A stretch of 12,410 nt of DNA from Nitrososphaerota archaeon (GCA_016126025.1 JAEFDA010000064.1:1-12410), one strand, 5' to 3'; shown: positions 1-7,892, counted from the first letter of the stretch. A program made the numbers and translations. Notes: generated by a model not told the origin, from the sequence alone.

Positions 1-69
1 TCTCGCCAGCCGACGAGTCGGTCTGTTGCTCTGAGTAGGAAGTCTCGCCAGCCGACGAGTCGGTCTGTT
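1..69. repeat. In-frame tandem repeat, 42-bp period, in the tail of the membrane protein gene
   Basis: The 27 bases at 1-27 recur without change at 43-69, giving a 42-base (14-codon) period. On the minus strand they encode QTDSSAGE repeated within the C-terminal tail of the membrane protein. The array runs off the window edge, so copy number is unknown. Nucleotide identity between copies suggests recent duplication or ongoing homogenisation. Confidence 0.85.
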
Positions 70-1264
70 CGTAGTAGCTGCGAGTCTGCTGGTAATCAGA
101 CGCATCACGGAGCTGGGCCTCGCCCCGGTTGGTCTGGTACCCGCCCGACGCGCTGCTGGTCTGATATCCCACCAGTCGGCTGGGATCTATTCCCTGCTGG
201 CCCTGCTTCTCGTTCTTGAGTGCGCGGTTGCTGAACATGAAGAAGAGGCCACCGCCTACCGCCGCCAGTCCCGCCATGCCGTATATTATGAATACCGGAA
301 AGTCGCCTGTGGAGGTAGTGGCAAAGTCGTCCGGAGCCCTGTCGGTTACGCCGGCGATCTCGACTCCCTCCAGTGTGTCCAAGGCACCGAATCCAATTAT
401 GTGCAGGTTTGCCTGGTCTGCCGACTGCACAGCCCGCAGCTCATACGAGACATCGCCAGGTATGGTAGGGTGGGTGTCACCGGTGACTGTCGCATGCCAT
501 TCGTTCGCTTCCTGGATTCCCTCCCGGATGCTGCTCTCACCCATCGTCCAAGACGAGAGGACATGCCCGGCCAGCTCATCAGACATGCCAAACTGCGAGG
601 CATCTACGTTTATTCCGGTCGGGTCGAAGAGAAAGTGCCAGTTGGTCATGGGCTGCTCCAAGATGAAGTCGGCGTTTATCAGGGGCATGGAGAGTATCTC
701 TCCGGCTTCTGTGCCGTGGACCAGATCATATATCGCAGGCTCTTGAACCTGTAGCATGTTAATAGGGATGTTCACATCTATGCCGTCTATCACAACGGGT
801 ATGTCGCTGCTCAGACCTCGCCACCCCAGATCCACCAAGGTTCGGAGCTGATCCTGGGTGATGACATAGTCCGTTATAGAGCCGATTAGAACCACCCTGA
901 AGTCCATGGAGGTGTTGATGTCGCGGCCGGTCAGGTGCATGGAGTACTCCACCGTGAGGTCAGTCACTGACACGATGCTGCCGTCGCTGCGGATCTTCTC
1001 ATTGAGGCTCTGCATCAGTCTCTGCACCGCCGGGTCGTCTGGTCCGGCCTCACCGGTCAGCACCCACTCGCTTCCGTGGAAAGTCTCCGACAGGCTGCCT
1101 CCGGCGGCATACTCGATGAAAGCGGTTCTCTGGTATATCATTTTGAATGGTGACGAGTCCGTGTCTGGATTCAGACGGGCCTCCAGCTGGGCCCCCAAGG
1201 CCGGCGCAACACCGCTAGCCACTATCAGGCCAGCCAGCAGCGCTGCAAAGACCATCGCCCTCAT
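2..1264 (-). CDS. Secreted, C-terminally membrane-anchored protein with Tyr/Gln-rich repeat tail (partial, 3' end outside window)
   Basis: I do not recognise a family; 421 codons are open with no stop before the window edge. Residues 1-25 look like a signal peptide (MRAMVFAALLAGLIVASG, then a small-residue PALGA cleavage region). Residues about 26-320 form a soluble, Cys-free ectodomain with several predicted beta-rich stretches. Residues 322-345 (DFPVFIIYGMAGLAAVGGGL and on) form one membrane helix, followed by basic residues (NRALKNEK), so the tail should be cytoplasmic. The tail, from about residue 355, is rich in Tyr, Gln, Ser and Thr (YQTSSASGGYQTNR, SYYEQTDSS) and enters a 14-residue repeat. 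The start is ATG 1264; another ATG lies three codons in. A TATA box about 28 bases upstream favours ATG 1264 on a leaderless mRNA. A surface protein with an extracellular domain and a low-complexity internal tail is the safest description. Topology is inferred from hydrophobicity only. Confidence 0.85.
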   Translation of the reverse strand, partial: MRAMVFAALLAGLIVASGVAPALGAQLEARLNPDTDSSPFKMIYQRTAFIEYAAGGSLSETFHGSEWVLTGEAGPDDPAVQRLMQSLNEKIRSDGSIVSVTDLTVEYSMHLTGRDINTSMDFRVVLIGSITDYVITQDQLRTLVDLGWRGLSSDIPVVIDGIDVNIPINMLQVQEPAIYDLVHGTEAGEILSMPLINADFILEQPMTNWHFLFDPTGINVDASQFGMSDELAGHVLSSWTMGESSIREGIQEANEWHATVTGDTHPTIPGDVSYELRAVQSADQANLHIIGFGALDTLEGVEIAGVTDRAPDDFATTSTGDFPVFIIYGMAGLAAVGGGLFFMFSNRALKNEKQGQQGIDPSRLVGYQTSSASGGYQTNRGEAQLRDASDYQQTRSYYEQTDSSAGETSYSEQQTDSSAGE

Positions 1265-1288
1265 GGCCAAACCGGGGACGCCATCATC

Positions 1289-1295
1289 TAATAAA
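1289..1295 (-). promoter_or_regulatory. TATA box of the membrane protein gene
   Basis: On the minus strand this reads TTTATTA within AAGGTTTATTAG. Its centre is about 28 bases before ATG 1264, so transcription should begin at or just before the start codon. The purine-rich AAGG upstream could serve as the TFB recognition element. Confidence 0.65.
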
Positions 1296-1487
1296 CCTTG
1301 GTTATCAGGAGGTGTAGCCACGCTCTTGCTAATTGTCCGGGCTGCAGTCGACCGATCTAAGCGCTTATTGGTTCCGGGTAGATTTTGGCGGACTCATTCT
1401 TTGAAAAAGGCGTTATCAGGTTCAGCCGCCGCCACGGTCCGGAGAGAATGCTGTAGACGACCAAAAGGGCTACGGGACGGAAGTAAT

Positions 1488-1599
1488 AGGGCACAACCAC
1501 GTTTGTATGCATTGAAGTCCGGCGGCTCGGTCAGGCCTTGCAATACTCTGCCCGCAGCCGCCGGATCACACCCGCCTCTTCAGACACAGATTGTGCCCT
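1488..1599. other. Nested inverted repeats in intergenic region; possible structured RNA
   Basis: The 1298-1769 gap holds no convincing gene. Within it, AGGGCACAA (1488-1496) is the exact reverse complement of TTGTGCCCT (1591-1599). Nested inside, TCCGGCGGCT (1518-1527) is the exact reverse complement of AGCCGCCGGA (1556-1565). An innermost 5-bp pairing (1532-1536 with 1550-1554) works with one G-U pair only if the minus strand is transcribed; a flanking G-U pair (1517/1566) works only on the plus strand. Strand is therefore undecided. I see no clear TATA box at the right distance on either strand and no T-tract after it. It does not match the tRNA, SRP RNA or RNase P motifs I know. Confidence 0.3.
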
Positions 1600-1769
1600 C
1601 CTACCCTCCCTCATCTGCCCGACTAAGCGCTCAGGCCTGTCTGCATGTTTCGACCCCCCCCCACCTTCTCCGATCGAAATAGGTTATTGTAGTCTTGCGG
1701 CGTCTCCTTAGCTGCGCCCAATCGATATGATTCCCGGACAACACGCATCGCCCGCCTAATCTGTCAGTA

Positions 1770-1777
1770 TTTATATA
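1770..1777 (+). promoter_or_regulatory. TATA box of the tbp operon
   Basis: TTTATATA is centred about 26 bases before ATG 1799, predicting a leaderless transcript that starts at the ATG. A second AT-rich element (TTTATAAA at 1782-1789) lies too close to the start codon to place a start site upstream of it. Confidence 0.7.
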
Positions 1778-1798
1778 GCGATTTATAAAGATGGGGGC

Positions 1799-2359
1799 AT
1801 GCCAAAGACAAGGCCCGTCGTGAGCGTGGAGAATGTGGTAGCCTCGGCCTCGGTGGAGCAGAAGATGGATCTAAATGAGATCACCCGGACATTCCCCAAC
1901 GTTGAGTACCACCCTGACCAGTTCCCCGGACTGGTGTTCCGGCTGACCACCCCCAAGACCGCCACGCTGATATTCACGTCCGGCAAGATGGTCTGCACCG
2001 GCTCAAAGTCCGAGAAGATGGCCCGATTGGCCGTGAAGACCGTGGTAGATCGGTTACGGGCCGGCGGCATAAAGGTGGAGCACGATGCCATAGTAGAGAT
2101 ACAGAACATAGTGGCATCCATAAATCTAGGCGGCCGCATACACTTGGAGCAGGCAGCCCGTACCCTGCCCAGAAGCATGTACGAACCCGAACAGTTTCCC
2201 GGACTGATACACCGCATGTTGGATCCAAAGACCGTCATCCTGCTGTTCTCCTCCGGCAAACTGGTATGCACAGGTGCCAAGAAGGAGCCAGACGTGTTCA
2301 GGTCTGTAAACAACCTGCACGCCATGCTGGAAGAGAAGGACCTTATGTTATACAGCTAG
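1799..2359 (+). CDS. tbp: TATA-box-binding protein (TBP)
   Basis: This is the archaeal general transcription factor that binds the TATA box and recruits TFB and RNA polymerase. The 186-residue protein has the two direct repeats of the TBP saddle. Repeat 1 covers roughly residues 8-90 and repeat 2 roughly 98-182. Each carries the signature FPGL (residues 42-45 and 133-136) followed about 17 residues later by IF/LF-x-SGK-x-VCTG (58-67 and 149-158). F42, F59, F133 and F150 occupy the positions of the four DNA-kinking phenylalanines known in TBPs. The length is typical for archaea (about 180-200). ATG 1799 is chosen because the TATA box lies 26 bases upstream; the ATG at 1791 is out of frame. It is the first gene of an operon, with 9 bases to the next gene. 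It could bind its own promoter like any other; autoregulation is not shown. Confidence 0.97.
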   Translation: MPKTRPVVSVENVVASASVEQKMDLNEITRTFPNVEYHPDQFPGLVFRLTTPKTATLIFTSGKMVCTGSKSEKMARLAVKTVVDRLRAGGIKVEHDAIVEIQNIVASINLGGRIHLEQAARTLPRSMYEPEQFPGLIHRMLDPKTVILLFSSGKLVCTGAKKEPDVFRSVNNLHAMLEEKDLMLYS

Positions 2360-2368
2360 GGCAATGCC

Positions 2369-3484
2369 ATGGACTGGTCCGACATAGAAGGACTCTTCTC
2401 CTTTGGGGACGACACCAGTCCACTCATGATGCTGGTATGGATACTCCCGGTCATCCTCTTTGTATTTTACGGCCAGCGAATCCAGCTGCTGGTATCCTCC
2501 GGCGAGATCAAGAAGAACATCAAGAAGCTGGACGAGTACGGGGCCGCATCCATGGAGAAGACGCTGTCGTACGTACAGGGGCTGAAGGTGGCAGACCCCG
2601 ACTCTGAGAGGCGCATCCGGGTTATGGCCGACTACTTCACCATACCTCCGGTGGACATGGACCCCACCGGGGTGGTAGCCAAGGTGCGGCACGTGGTGCG
2701 GAGCAGGGAGACGCTGACCAAGACGCAGGTTGAGGCCATGCTGGGAAGAAGTGACGGTATCCAGACGGCCACAGTGCAGACCCTGCTGGAGGTGACCGCC
2801 TCGCTACGGCTGGTGCACCGAGTAGTGAACCACATGTATCTGACAGCCAAGAAGCAGAACAACTACCCGCTCATACTGCCGCTACAGATGATGCTGCCGT
2901 TCGTGATGGAGGAGGCCGAGGCCATGATGGACGCCATGGGCGCCTTTAGCAGTGGCCAGCCGGTGGGTGACGCGGTAGGCCCCACCGTGCTGGCCAACAT
3001 GATGCGGGGCCTACCTAAGGAGTCCATAGCGCACCAGACCGTGTGCGCCCGGGCGGAGATGTACGACCGGCGCGTCATTCTGGTAAAGGCCGACGGTCCT
3101 GCCCCGGTGGTGGGCAGGCCCGACGAGGCCCTGCACAGCATCATAAGGGAGGGAAGGCCGGCGGCCATCATAATGGTGGACGCGGCGCTGAAGATGGAGG
3201 GGGAGGAGTCAGGCTCCGTCTCGCGCGGGTTCGGTGCGGCCATAGGCGGGACTGGCGCCGAAAGATTCCGTATAGAGGAGGTGGCGTCCAAGTACGATAT
3301 TCCCGTGTACAGCGTAGTCGTGAAGCAGTCGGTCAAGGAATCCATAACGCTCATGACATCCCCCATATACGGCGCCGTCGCAGAGGCCACATCCATGGTG
3401 TCAGACATAATACGCGAGGATACCGTCAAGGGGCGTGCCGTGGTGGTCATAGGAGTGGGAAACACCGGCGGCGTGGGGCAATGA
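2369..3484 (+). CDS. DUF1512 family protein, membrane-anchored
   Basis: The 371-residue protein matches my recollection of the archaeal DUF1512 family, whose function is unknown. A single hydrophobic segment at about residues 19-35 (LMMLVWILPVILFVFYG) should anchor the N-terminus in the membrane. The rest is soluble, with a helical middle (about 45-190) and a C-terminal alpha/beta part. Conserved-looking stretches are PVGDAVGPTVLANMM (198-212), GPAPVVGRPDE (243-253) and a glycine-rich C-terminus, VIGVGNTGGVG (360-370). The GPAPVVGRPDE segment suggests a ligand-binding loop, but I will not assign a ligand. ATG 2369 follows tbp by 9 bases with no strong Shine-Dalgarno, so it is probably co-transcribed and translationally coupled. 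Its stop overlaps the next start (ATGA at 3481-3484). The linkage to tbp hints at information processing but proves nothing. Confidence 0.88.
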   Translation: MDWSDIEGLFSFGDDTSPLMMLVWILPVILFVFYGQRIQLLVSSGEIKKNIKKLDEYGAASMEKTLSYVQGLKVADPDSERRIRVMADYFTIPPVDMDPTGVVAKVRHVVRSRETLTKTQVEAMLGRSDGIQTATVQTLLEVTASLRLVHRVVNHMYLTAKKQNNYPLILPLQMMLPFVMEEAEAMMDAMGAFSSGQPVGDAVGPTVLANMMRGLPKESIAHQTVCARAEMYDRRVILVKADGPAPVVGRPDEALHSIIREGRPAAIIMVDAALKMEGEESGSVSRGFGAAIGGTGAERFRIEEVASKYDIPVYSVVVKQSVKESITLMTSPIYGAVAEATSMVSDIIREDTVKGRAVVVIGVGNTGGVGQ

Positions 3485-3660
3485 TGTTTAGAAAATCAAG
3501 TGTCGTGGTGCCCCACACGGTGATTCGGTGCAAGCACTGCGGCTCAGACTCCAAAAAGCCGTACGCTGACGGCGACTATGTTTGCATGGAGTTGGATTGT
3601 CCACGGTGCGGCCGCGCCGCCGCCGTGTGCGGCATATTCGGCGAAGAGCGCAAGGGATAA
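3481..3660 (+). CDS. Small zinc-ribbon protein (59 aa)
   Basis: The sequence begins MMFRKSS and has six cysteines: C17 and C20 (CKHC), C35, then C40 and C43 (CPRC), and C50. The two CxxC knuckles separated by about 20 residues fit one zinc ribbon; C35 and C50 are extra. Similar small zinc ribbons bind nucleic acids or act as subunits, but no specific function can be read here. The ATG overlaps the TGA of the DUF1512 gene by four bases (ATGA), typical of translational coupling, so it is the last gene of the tbp operon. A second ATG directly follows the first; either may be used. The same frame stays open far upstream inside the DUF1512 gene, but that part is a shadow. Confidence 0.8.
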   Translation: MMFRKSSVVVPHTVIRCKHCGSDSKKPYADGDYVCMELDCPRCGRAAAVCGIFGEERKG

Positions 3661-3663
3661 GCA

Positions 3664-3679
3664 GGCCCCGACGCGGGCC
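3664..3679. terminator. Hairpin between convergent genes
   Basis: GGCCC (3664-3668) pairs with GGGCC (3675-3679) in the 21-base gap between the converging zinc-ribbon and MetAP genes. It could mark the end of either transcript. There is no T-tract on either side, so a termination role is weakly supported. Confidence 0.3.
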
Positions 3680-3681
3680 CC

Positions 3682-4581
3682 CTAGCCACCGTTCCAGGCG
3701 GTGGTTATGGTGGGACCGCTCTCTCCGGGTATGAAGGTGTGCTCGGCCTGCGCCACCACCTTGCCGTGCGTCTCCACCAGCACAGGGTACGCCTTGACCA
3801 CCTTCTTGCTGACCAGATGATCCAGCAGTCTGGATGCATCGTCCCCGAACTCGCCGGTGAGCCAGCGCAGGGCGAACGGTAGGGAGTTGAAGGTGTCCCA
3901 GATGTAGTCGGCCATCCGGTCGGCCCTATCGTCCTTGGTCCTCTTCCGGCTGTTCAGGGCGAATATGTTCTTGACCGCGCCGTTCCTGACAAATCCTCCG
4001 CCGTCCTTGTAGGTGCAGAATGGCTCGCACGCATACGCCGACTGCCCCGACAGGGAGAATCCTCCGAACGACCATATGTTTGGTATGGTCTTCCCTGCAT
4101 GGATGGTATACCTGTCCAGAGAGTGGCCGCTGAGGTTGGCTATAGGCCTGAATCCGGCTCCCTTTATCACCCCCTCTATGGCCTTGCCTATCTGGCTGGC
4201 CTTCGCGCCCACCCGGCACATCCCCATAGCCCTGTTCAAGGCATCCTCGGCGGCGGAGACCAATGCATCGTGCCGGTCATCATACGAGACGGTGACGGCC
4301 GTATCGGCGATATAGCCGTTGATGTGCGCCCCCAGATCCACCTTCACCAAGTCACCGGAGTCTATGGTGAGCGTGTCGTCAGGCTCGGCGGTGTAGTGGG
4401 CCGCCACCTCGTTTATGCTGGTATTGACCGGGAAGGCGCATCTGGCCCCCCTGGACCTTATCTCGTTCTCCACCCACTCGCATACCTCGTATACCGTCCT
4501 GCCTGTCCAGTCGCGGCGGCGCACCATCTCGCGCACCTCGCCGGCCACCCGGCCGGCCTTGAGATGGTCCTCACGATCCAC
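3682..4581 (-). CDS. map: Methionine aminopeptidase, type II (archaeal)
   Basis: This cytosolic metalloprotease removes the initiator Met from new proteins. The frame is open to 4635, but GTG 4581 is the better start: it gives 299 residues, it lies 26 bases after a TATA-like element, and it puts the catalytic residues close to the numbering I recall for Pyrococcus MetAP. Counting from that GTG, the metal ligands are D82 (VKVDLGAHINGYIADTA), D93, H153 (NLSGHSLDRY), E186 (ACEPFCT) and E280 (AEHTFI). The substrate-side His is H62 (AAHYTAEPDD). The type II insertion in the C-terminal half (about residues 175-260, including NSRKRTKDDRADRMADYIWD) is present. All key residues are intact, so it should be active. 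It is transcribed alone, convergent with the tbp operon. Confidence 0.95.
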   Translation of the reverse strand: MDREDHLKAGRVAGEVREMVRRRDWTGRTVYEVCEWVENEIRSRGARCAFPVNTSINEVAAHYTAEPDDTLTIDSGDLVKVDLGAHINGYIADTAVTVSYDDRHDALVSAAEDALNRAMGMCRVGAKASQIGKAIEGVIKGAGFRPIANLSGHSLDRYTIHAGKTIPNIWSFGGFSLSGQSAYACEPFCTYKDGGGFVRNGAVKNIFALNSRKRTKDDRADRMADYIWDTFNSLPFALRWLTGEFGDDASRLLDHLVSKKVVKAYPVLVETHGKVVAQAEHTFIPGESGPTITTAWNGG

Positions 4582-4603
4582 TGTATGCCGCCCGCGCCAC
4601 ACC

Positions 4604-4610
4604 GTTAAAT
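4604..4610 (-). promoter_or_regulatory. TATA-like box of the MetAP gene
   Basis: On the minus strand this reads ATTTAAC, within CCAATTTAACGG. Its centre is 26 bases before GTG 4581, predicting a leaderless transcript. This spacing decides the start codon: an ATG at 4635 would lie upstream of the promoter. Confidence 0.55.
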
Positions 4611-5032
4611 TGGTTTTCCCGCCGCGGACCGCCACCGCGCCACATCACGTCGGCCGCACGGTCGAGCCCAAAGCAGCAGTCGAGGGACGCCAATACGGTA
4701 CGCGCCATGCTCCACAGTGCCTTTCGGCGGCCAAGCCGCATGCAGTAGACCAAGATGGTGCATCCACGCGAACGCCCTCCGTACACTGAAATGCTGTCAA
4801 GCACTTGCGTGACTCACGTCCCGACAGCGGGCGCGCGTTCAGGAGGCAGGTCGCCAGCCGGCGCATCGCCCTACGGCCATTCCCCGGGTGCGACGTCGCG
4901 ACAGCAGTGCATTCCCGCATTACCCAGTGTGGCCGGCGCGACTCTGCCGCTACATAGCCTTAGTGTGTCCAAAGCGCCGAGCGCCGGTTTTGCAGCAGGC
5001 AAGCCCAACTGGCGATGGGCGCAAAGGTCCCG
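4611..5032. other. Non-coding stretch between MetAP and oxidoreductase genes
   Basis: I see no supportable gene in these 422 GC-rich bases. Short open frames of 60-125 codons occur on both strands but overlap each other, have no recognisable domain, and some run across the MetAP promoter. Near the end of the oxidoreductase operon, GCCCA (5003-5007) can pair with TGGGC (5016-5020) as a weak hairpin. No tRNA or other RNA gene was recognised. Confidence 0.5.
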
Positions 5033-5992
5033 CTACACCAGAAGAGAACCCAGCAGTCCGGAGACATCGGTGAGGGGACTTCCCTCCTCGGAGATGCGCT
5101 GGCGGGCGGGCGGGTTCTCGATGTAGTTGGGTATGTGTTCCTGCATACGAGTCTCGAATGAGGTTATGTGCTCGTTCTTATAGAATACGCCTATGGGTAT
5201 CTTGTCGCCCCAGTCCAGTGAGCGGATGAGCGCCTGGGATATCTTTTCGTCCAAGTCCCCCCTGTCGGCGTAGTGCACGGCCGGATCATAGCCGGTATCC
5301 TCCAGCTTGTATATTCTGGAGTGGCGCTCGGCCACGTCCTTCATGTCAAGGCCTGCGTACCAGTCCCTGGTGTTGATGTCGTTGTAGGTGGGGCAGGGCT
5401 GGAGAACATCCAAGAACGAGGTACCCCGGTGGCGCACCGCCTGCATGATCATGTCCTTGAGGTGCCGTATGTCGTACGAGTATCCCCGGGCCACGAACGT
5501 GTATCCCGACGTTATAGCCAAGCCTATGGGGTTGACGTTGTAGTTCAGGTTGGGTTTGGGTAAGGACTTTGGCTGCTCCCCCAGCTTCAGGGTGGGCGAA
5601 GCCTGTCCCTTGGTCAGGCCGTACACGCCGTTGTCGAATATTATGTACGTCATGTCTATGTCGCGCCGTCCGGCCGCCACGAAGTGCCCGGCGCCTATCC
5701 CCAAACCGTCCCCGTCGCCGCCGACGGCCACCACTGTCAGGTCCGGGTTGGCCACCTTGGCGCCCTGTGCAAAGGTCAGGACCCGGCCGTGCAGCGTGTG
5801 TATTCCATACGTATTGATAAAATGAGAGGTCTTGCCAGAGCAGCCCACGCCGGAGAATATGGTTGCCTGGTCCCGCTCTATGCCCATCTCGGCCAGCGCC
5901 ATCTGTATGGCGTTTACTATCCCAAAGTCGCCACAGCCGGGACACCAGTCGTTGTGCACATCCGTCTTGTAGTCGGCAACCCTAAGAGCCAT
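5033..5992 (-). CDS. 2-oxoacid:ferredoxin oxidoreductase, beta subunit
   Basis: This is the thiamine-pyrophosphate and iron-sulfur subunit of an enzyme that converts a 2-oxoacid plus CoA to acyl-CoA, CO2 and reduced ferredoxin, reversibly in principle. The 319-residue protein has the usual length. C17 and C20 (WCPGCGDFG), C51 (GVGCSGK) and C200 (PCPTYND) are the four expected ligands of its single [4Fe-4S] cluster. The TPP/Mg motif starts at GDGDGLGIG (92-100) and ends at DNGVYGLTKGQ (120-130). The GCSGK lysine (K54) is near the position tied to 2-oxoacid binding in Sulfolobus enzymes, as I recall. The start ATG 5992 lies inside the alpha gene, with an 11-base overlap, so the two are coupled. 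The sequence alone does not tell whether pyruvate or 2-oxoglutarate is preferred. Confidence 0.95.
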   Translation of the reverse strand: MALRVADYKTDVHNDWCPGCGDFGIVNAIQMALAEMGIERDQATIFSGVGCSGKTSHFINTYGIHTLHGRVLTFAQGAKVANPDLTVVAVGGDGDGLGIGAGHFVAAGRRDIDMTYIIFDNGVYGLTKGQASPTLKLGEQPKSLPKPNLNYNVNPIGLAITSGYTFVARGYSYDIRHLKDMIMQAVRHRGTSFLDVLQPCPTYNDINTRDWYAGLDMKDVAERHSRIYKLEDTGYDPAVHYADRGDLDEKISQALIRSLDWGDKIPIGVFYKNEHITSFETRMQEHIPNYIENPPARQRISEEGSPLTDVSGLLGSLLV

Positions 5993-7892
5993 GCATCAGC
6001 ACCGTCCTGTGTGGGGCCCCACCCCTTATTATATCAGATATGGCATCGTGTAACTCGTCACAGGTCATCCCCCGTCCTGTATACTTCAGTATGTAGTGGT
6101 CTATGCGCCGGAATATACTCTGGGAAAAGAGCTTTCCCATCTGTCCGGTCTGGTTCGACTCCACGTCTATTACGACCCGGGCGCCCTCCAGAAGCCGTTC
6201 TACGCGTCTGGCGGGGAATGGGTGGAGCATCTTTATCTGTATGAACCCCACCGACACTCCCTCCGACTCCAGCATCTCCAGGGCGTCCAGTATGGGCCCC
6301 TTGGTGGATCCCCACGACACTATTGTGTACTCCCCGGTGCGGTGGCAGACGGCCTGCTCTTCTTCGGGTACACGCTCCAGTACGATATCCATCCTGGATA
6401 GCCGCTTGTCCATCATTTGGCGCCGCACCACCGGATCCTCGGTGATGTGGCCGGTCTCGTCGGATTCGTCTCCCGTGTTCCAGAATATGCCGTCCTTTAG
6501 CCCCAGGTATGAGCGCGGCGATATGCCGTCGCCGCCCAGCTGGAACCGCCGATACTCGCCATCTATGCTGTCCAGGAGCCGGCCGCGGTCTATAGTGATG
6601 CGAGAGGGATCAAAGACCGGGCACGTGACGGTGGTGCTGGAGAGGAACTTGTCCATCATGTGGATCACGGGCAGCTGGTAGACATCCGAGTAGTTGAAGC
6701 AGAGGCACGTGTCGTAGAACGACTCCTCGATGTCGCCCGAGGCGTACACGATGCGGGGAAACTCGCCGTGCCCGCCAAACACAGCAAAGAGCAGATCGTC
6801 CTGTCCATGGCGAGTGGGCAGGCCTGTGGAGGGGCCGCTTCTCTGGTAAAGCGTGATGACGACCGGCACCTCGTTTATCCCGGCCCACCCCAGGGCCTCG
6901 GCCATGAGCGAGAATCCGGGCCCCGACGTGGATGTAGATGAACGCACTCCGGTCAGGGCGGCGCCGATCATCATCCCTATTGCCGATATCTCATCCTCTG
7001 TCTGTACCACTGATATGGAGCCGGGTCCGGCGTGCTTGACATCCAGTATTTCGTTGGATTCAAGGTATACGCTCTCGTCTGAGGCCGGTGTGATCGGATA
7101 GTACGACTGGAAGCGGCAGCCGGCCACCATCTTTCCGATGGCCGTGCCTTGGTGACCCTGCACTAGGGCCGTGCCCGGGAGCTTCTCTGCACCTGCCAAG
7201 GCATGGGCAAGATCCCCCAAGTCGGCGCCCGAGTCGTACGCGTGGGCCGCTGCGTCGGCATTCAGCTTCTTCACCATTGCCTTCTTGGAGAATACGTCCT
7301 GAACCGAGCCTAGCAGCAGATCCCGTGGCAGTCCCACCAGCCCAGCGGAGAGAGACACCCCCAGCACGTTGTACATGCGCTTCATGAGCTTCAGTCGCGG
7401 GTTGCCATGCTGCTCGGCCAAGTCGGCGAGCAGATCCCTGAAGGATACCGGGTACGTTCGCACGCCGCTGCGGGCGGCCGCATCCAGCACGCCTCGGACT
7501 GTAGGGGGGACGCCCAGTCGTCGTATCTCCGCGTGCAACCGCTCCTTAAAGTACGGATCCATGGTGGCCACATCAACGGTCTCCGTATCCCTCATATCCA
7601 GATCATATATGATGGAGCCGCCCGGGGCCACTGTAGAGTAATGGCGAAATATGGTCTCGGCATCATATGACACCATCAGGTCCACTGCCGACGAGTTGGA
7701 GCGCACCGTCTTGTTCGATACGCGGACCTCAAAGTAGCTGTGCTCTCCCTTTATGTTGGAGTGGAACTCCCGCTTTCCGAATATTTGGTATCCGGCCTTG
7801 GCGCACACTCTAGAAAATATGGTTGAGGCGGTCTCAACGCCGCTCCCCTGAGGGCCGCCTATGAGCCAAGTGAAGTCGACCAGATCAGCCAC
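5982..7892 (-). CDS. 2-oxoacid:ferredoxin oxidoreductase, fused gamma-alpha subunit
   Basis: The 636-residue protein pairs with the beta subunit to form the two-subunit enzyme common in archaea. The gamma domain (about residues 1-190) opens with DFTWLIGGPQGSGVETAS. The alpha domain starts near GHQGTAIG (246-253) and the signature YPITPASD (265-272), which contacts TPP and substrate. VVQTEDEISAIGMMIGAAL and TSTSGPGFSLMAEALGWAG follow. The C-terminal domain carries VIDVESNQTGQMGKLF. The frame is open to an ATG at 7964, but GTG 7892 is preferred. It starts just before the conserved gamma motif and overlaps the upstream Cys-rich gene by 8 bases, whereas the ATG would overlap it by 80. Two-subunit enzymes with one cluster are typical of aerobic archaea and could feed ferredoxin or carbon metabolism. 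Pyruvate and 2-oxoglutarate are both possible substrates. Confidence 0.95.
   Translation of the reverse strand: MADLVDFTWLIGGPQGSGVETASTIFSRVCAKAGYQIFGKREFHSNIKGEHSYFEVRVSNKTVRSNSSAVDLMVSYDAETIFRHYSTVAPGGSIIYDLDMRDTETVDVATMDPYFKERLHAEIRRLGVPPTVRGVLDAAARSGVRTYPVSFRDLLADLAEQHGNPRLKLMKRMYNVLGVSLSAGLVGLPRDLLLGSVQDVFSKKAMVKKLNADAAAHAYDSGADLGDLAHALAGAEKLPGTALVQGHQGTAIGKMVAGCRFQSYYPITPASDESVYLESNEILDVKHAGPGSISVVQTEDEISAIGMMIGAALTGVRSSTSTSGPGFSLMAEALGWAGINEVPVVITLYQRSGPSTGLPTRHGQDDLLFAVFGGHGEFPRIVYASGDIEESFYDTCLCFNYSDVYQLPVIHMMDKFLSSTTVTCPVFDPSRITIDRGRLLDSIDGEYRRFQLGGDGISPRSYLGLKDGIFWNTGDESDETGHITEDPVVRRQMMDKRLSRMDIVLERVPEEEQAVCHRTGEYTIVSWGSTKGPILDALEMLESEGVSVGFIQIKMLHPFPARRVERLLEGARVVIDVESNQTGQMGKLFSQSIFRRIDHYILKYTGRGMTCDELHDAISDIIRGGAPHRTVLMHGS

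Noticed and set aside
216..746. 176-codon open frame on the plus strand
   Set aside because: It is antisense to the signal-peptide/membrane protein gene, whose minus-strand frame is open across 421 codons with a promoter, signal peptide and membrane helix. The plus frame has no recognisable domain.
1485..1600. RNase P or SRP RNA in the tbp upstream region
   Set aside because: A short match to the GAAGTCC-type core of RNase P was seen near 1514, but the other conserved regions are missing. The SRP helix 8 motif (GGAAGGnAGCAGCC type) is also absent.
1654..1662. Run of nine C bases
   Set aside because: It sits in a loop between TTTCGA and TCGAAA but has no supporting element; treated as simple sequence.
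906..1682. 258-codon open frame on the plus strand
   Set aside because: Its first half is antisense to the membrane protein and it then crosses that gene's promoter and the nested inverted repeats. Composition is Ser/Arg/Pro-rich, as expected of a shadow in GC-rich DNA.
1783..2325. 180-codon minus-strand open frame opposite tbp
   Set aside because: It is a complementary-frame shadow of an unmistakable TBP gene.
4571..4920. Minus-strand open frames of 77 and 91 codons upstream of MetAP
   Set aside because: They overlap each other in different frames, one spans the MetAP TATA box, and neither shows a domain or promoter.
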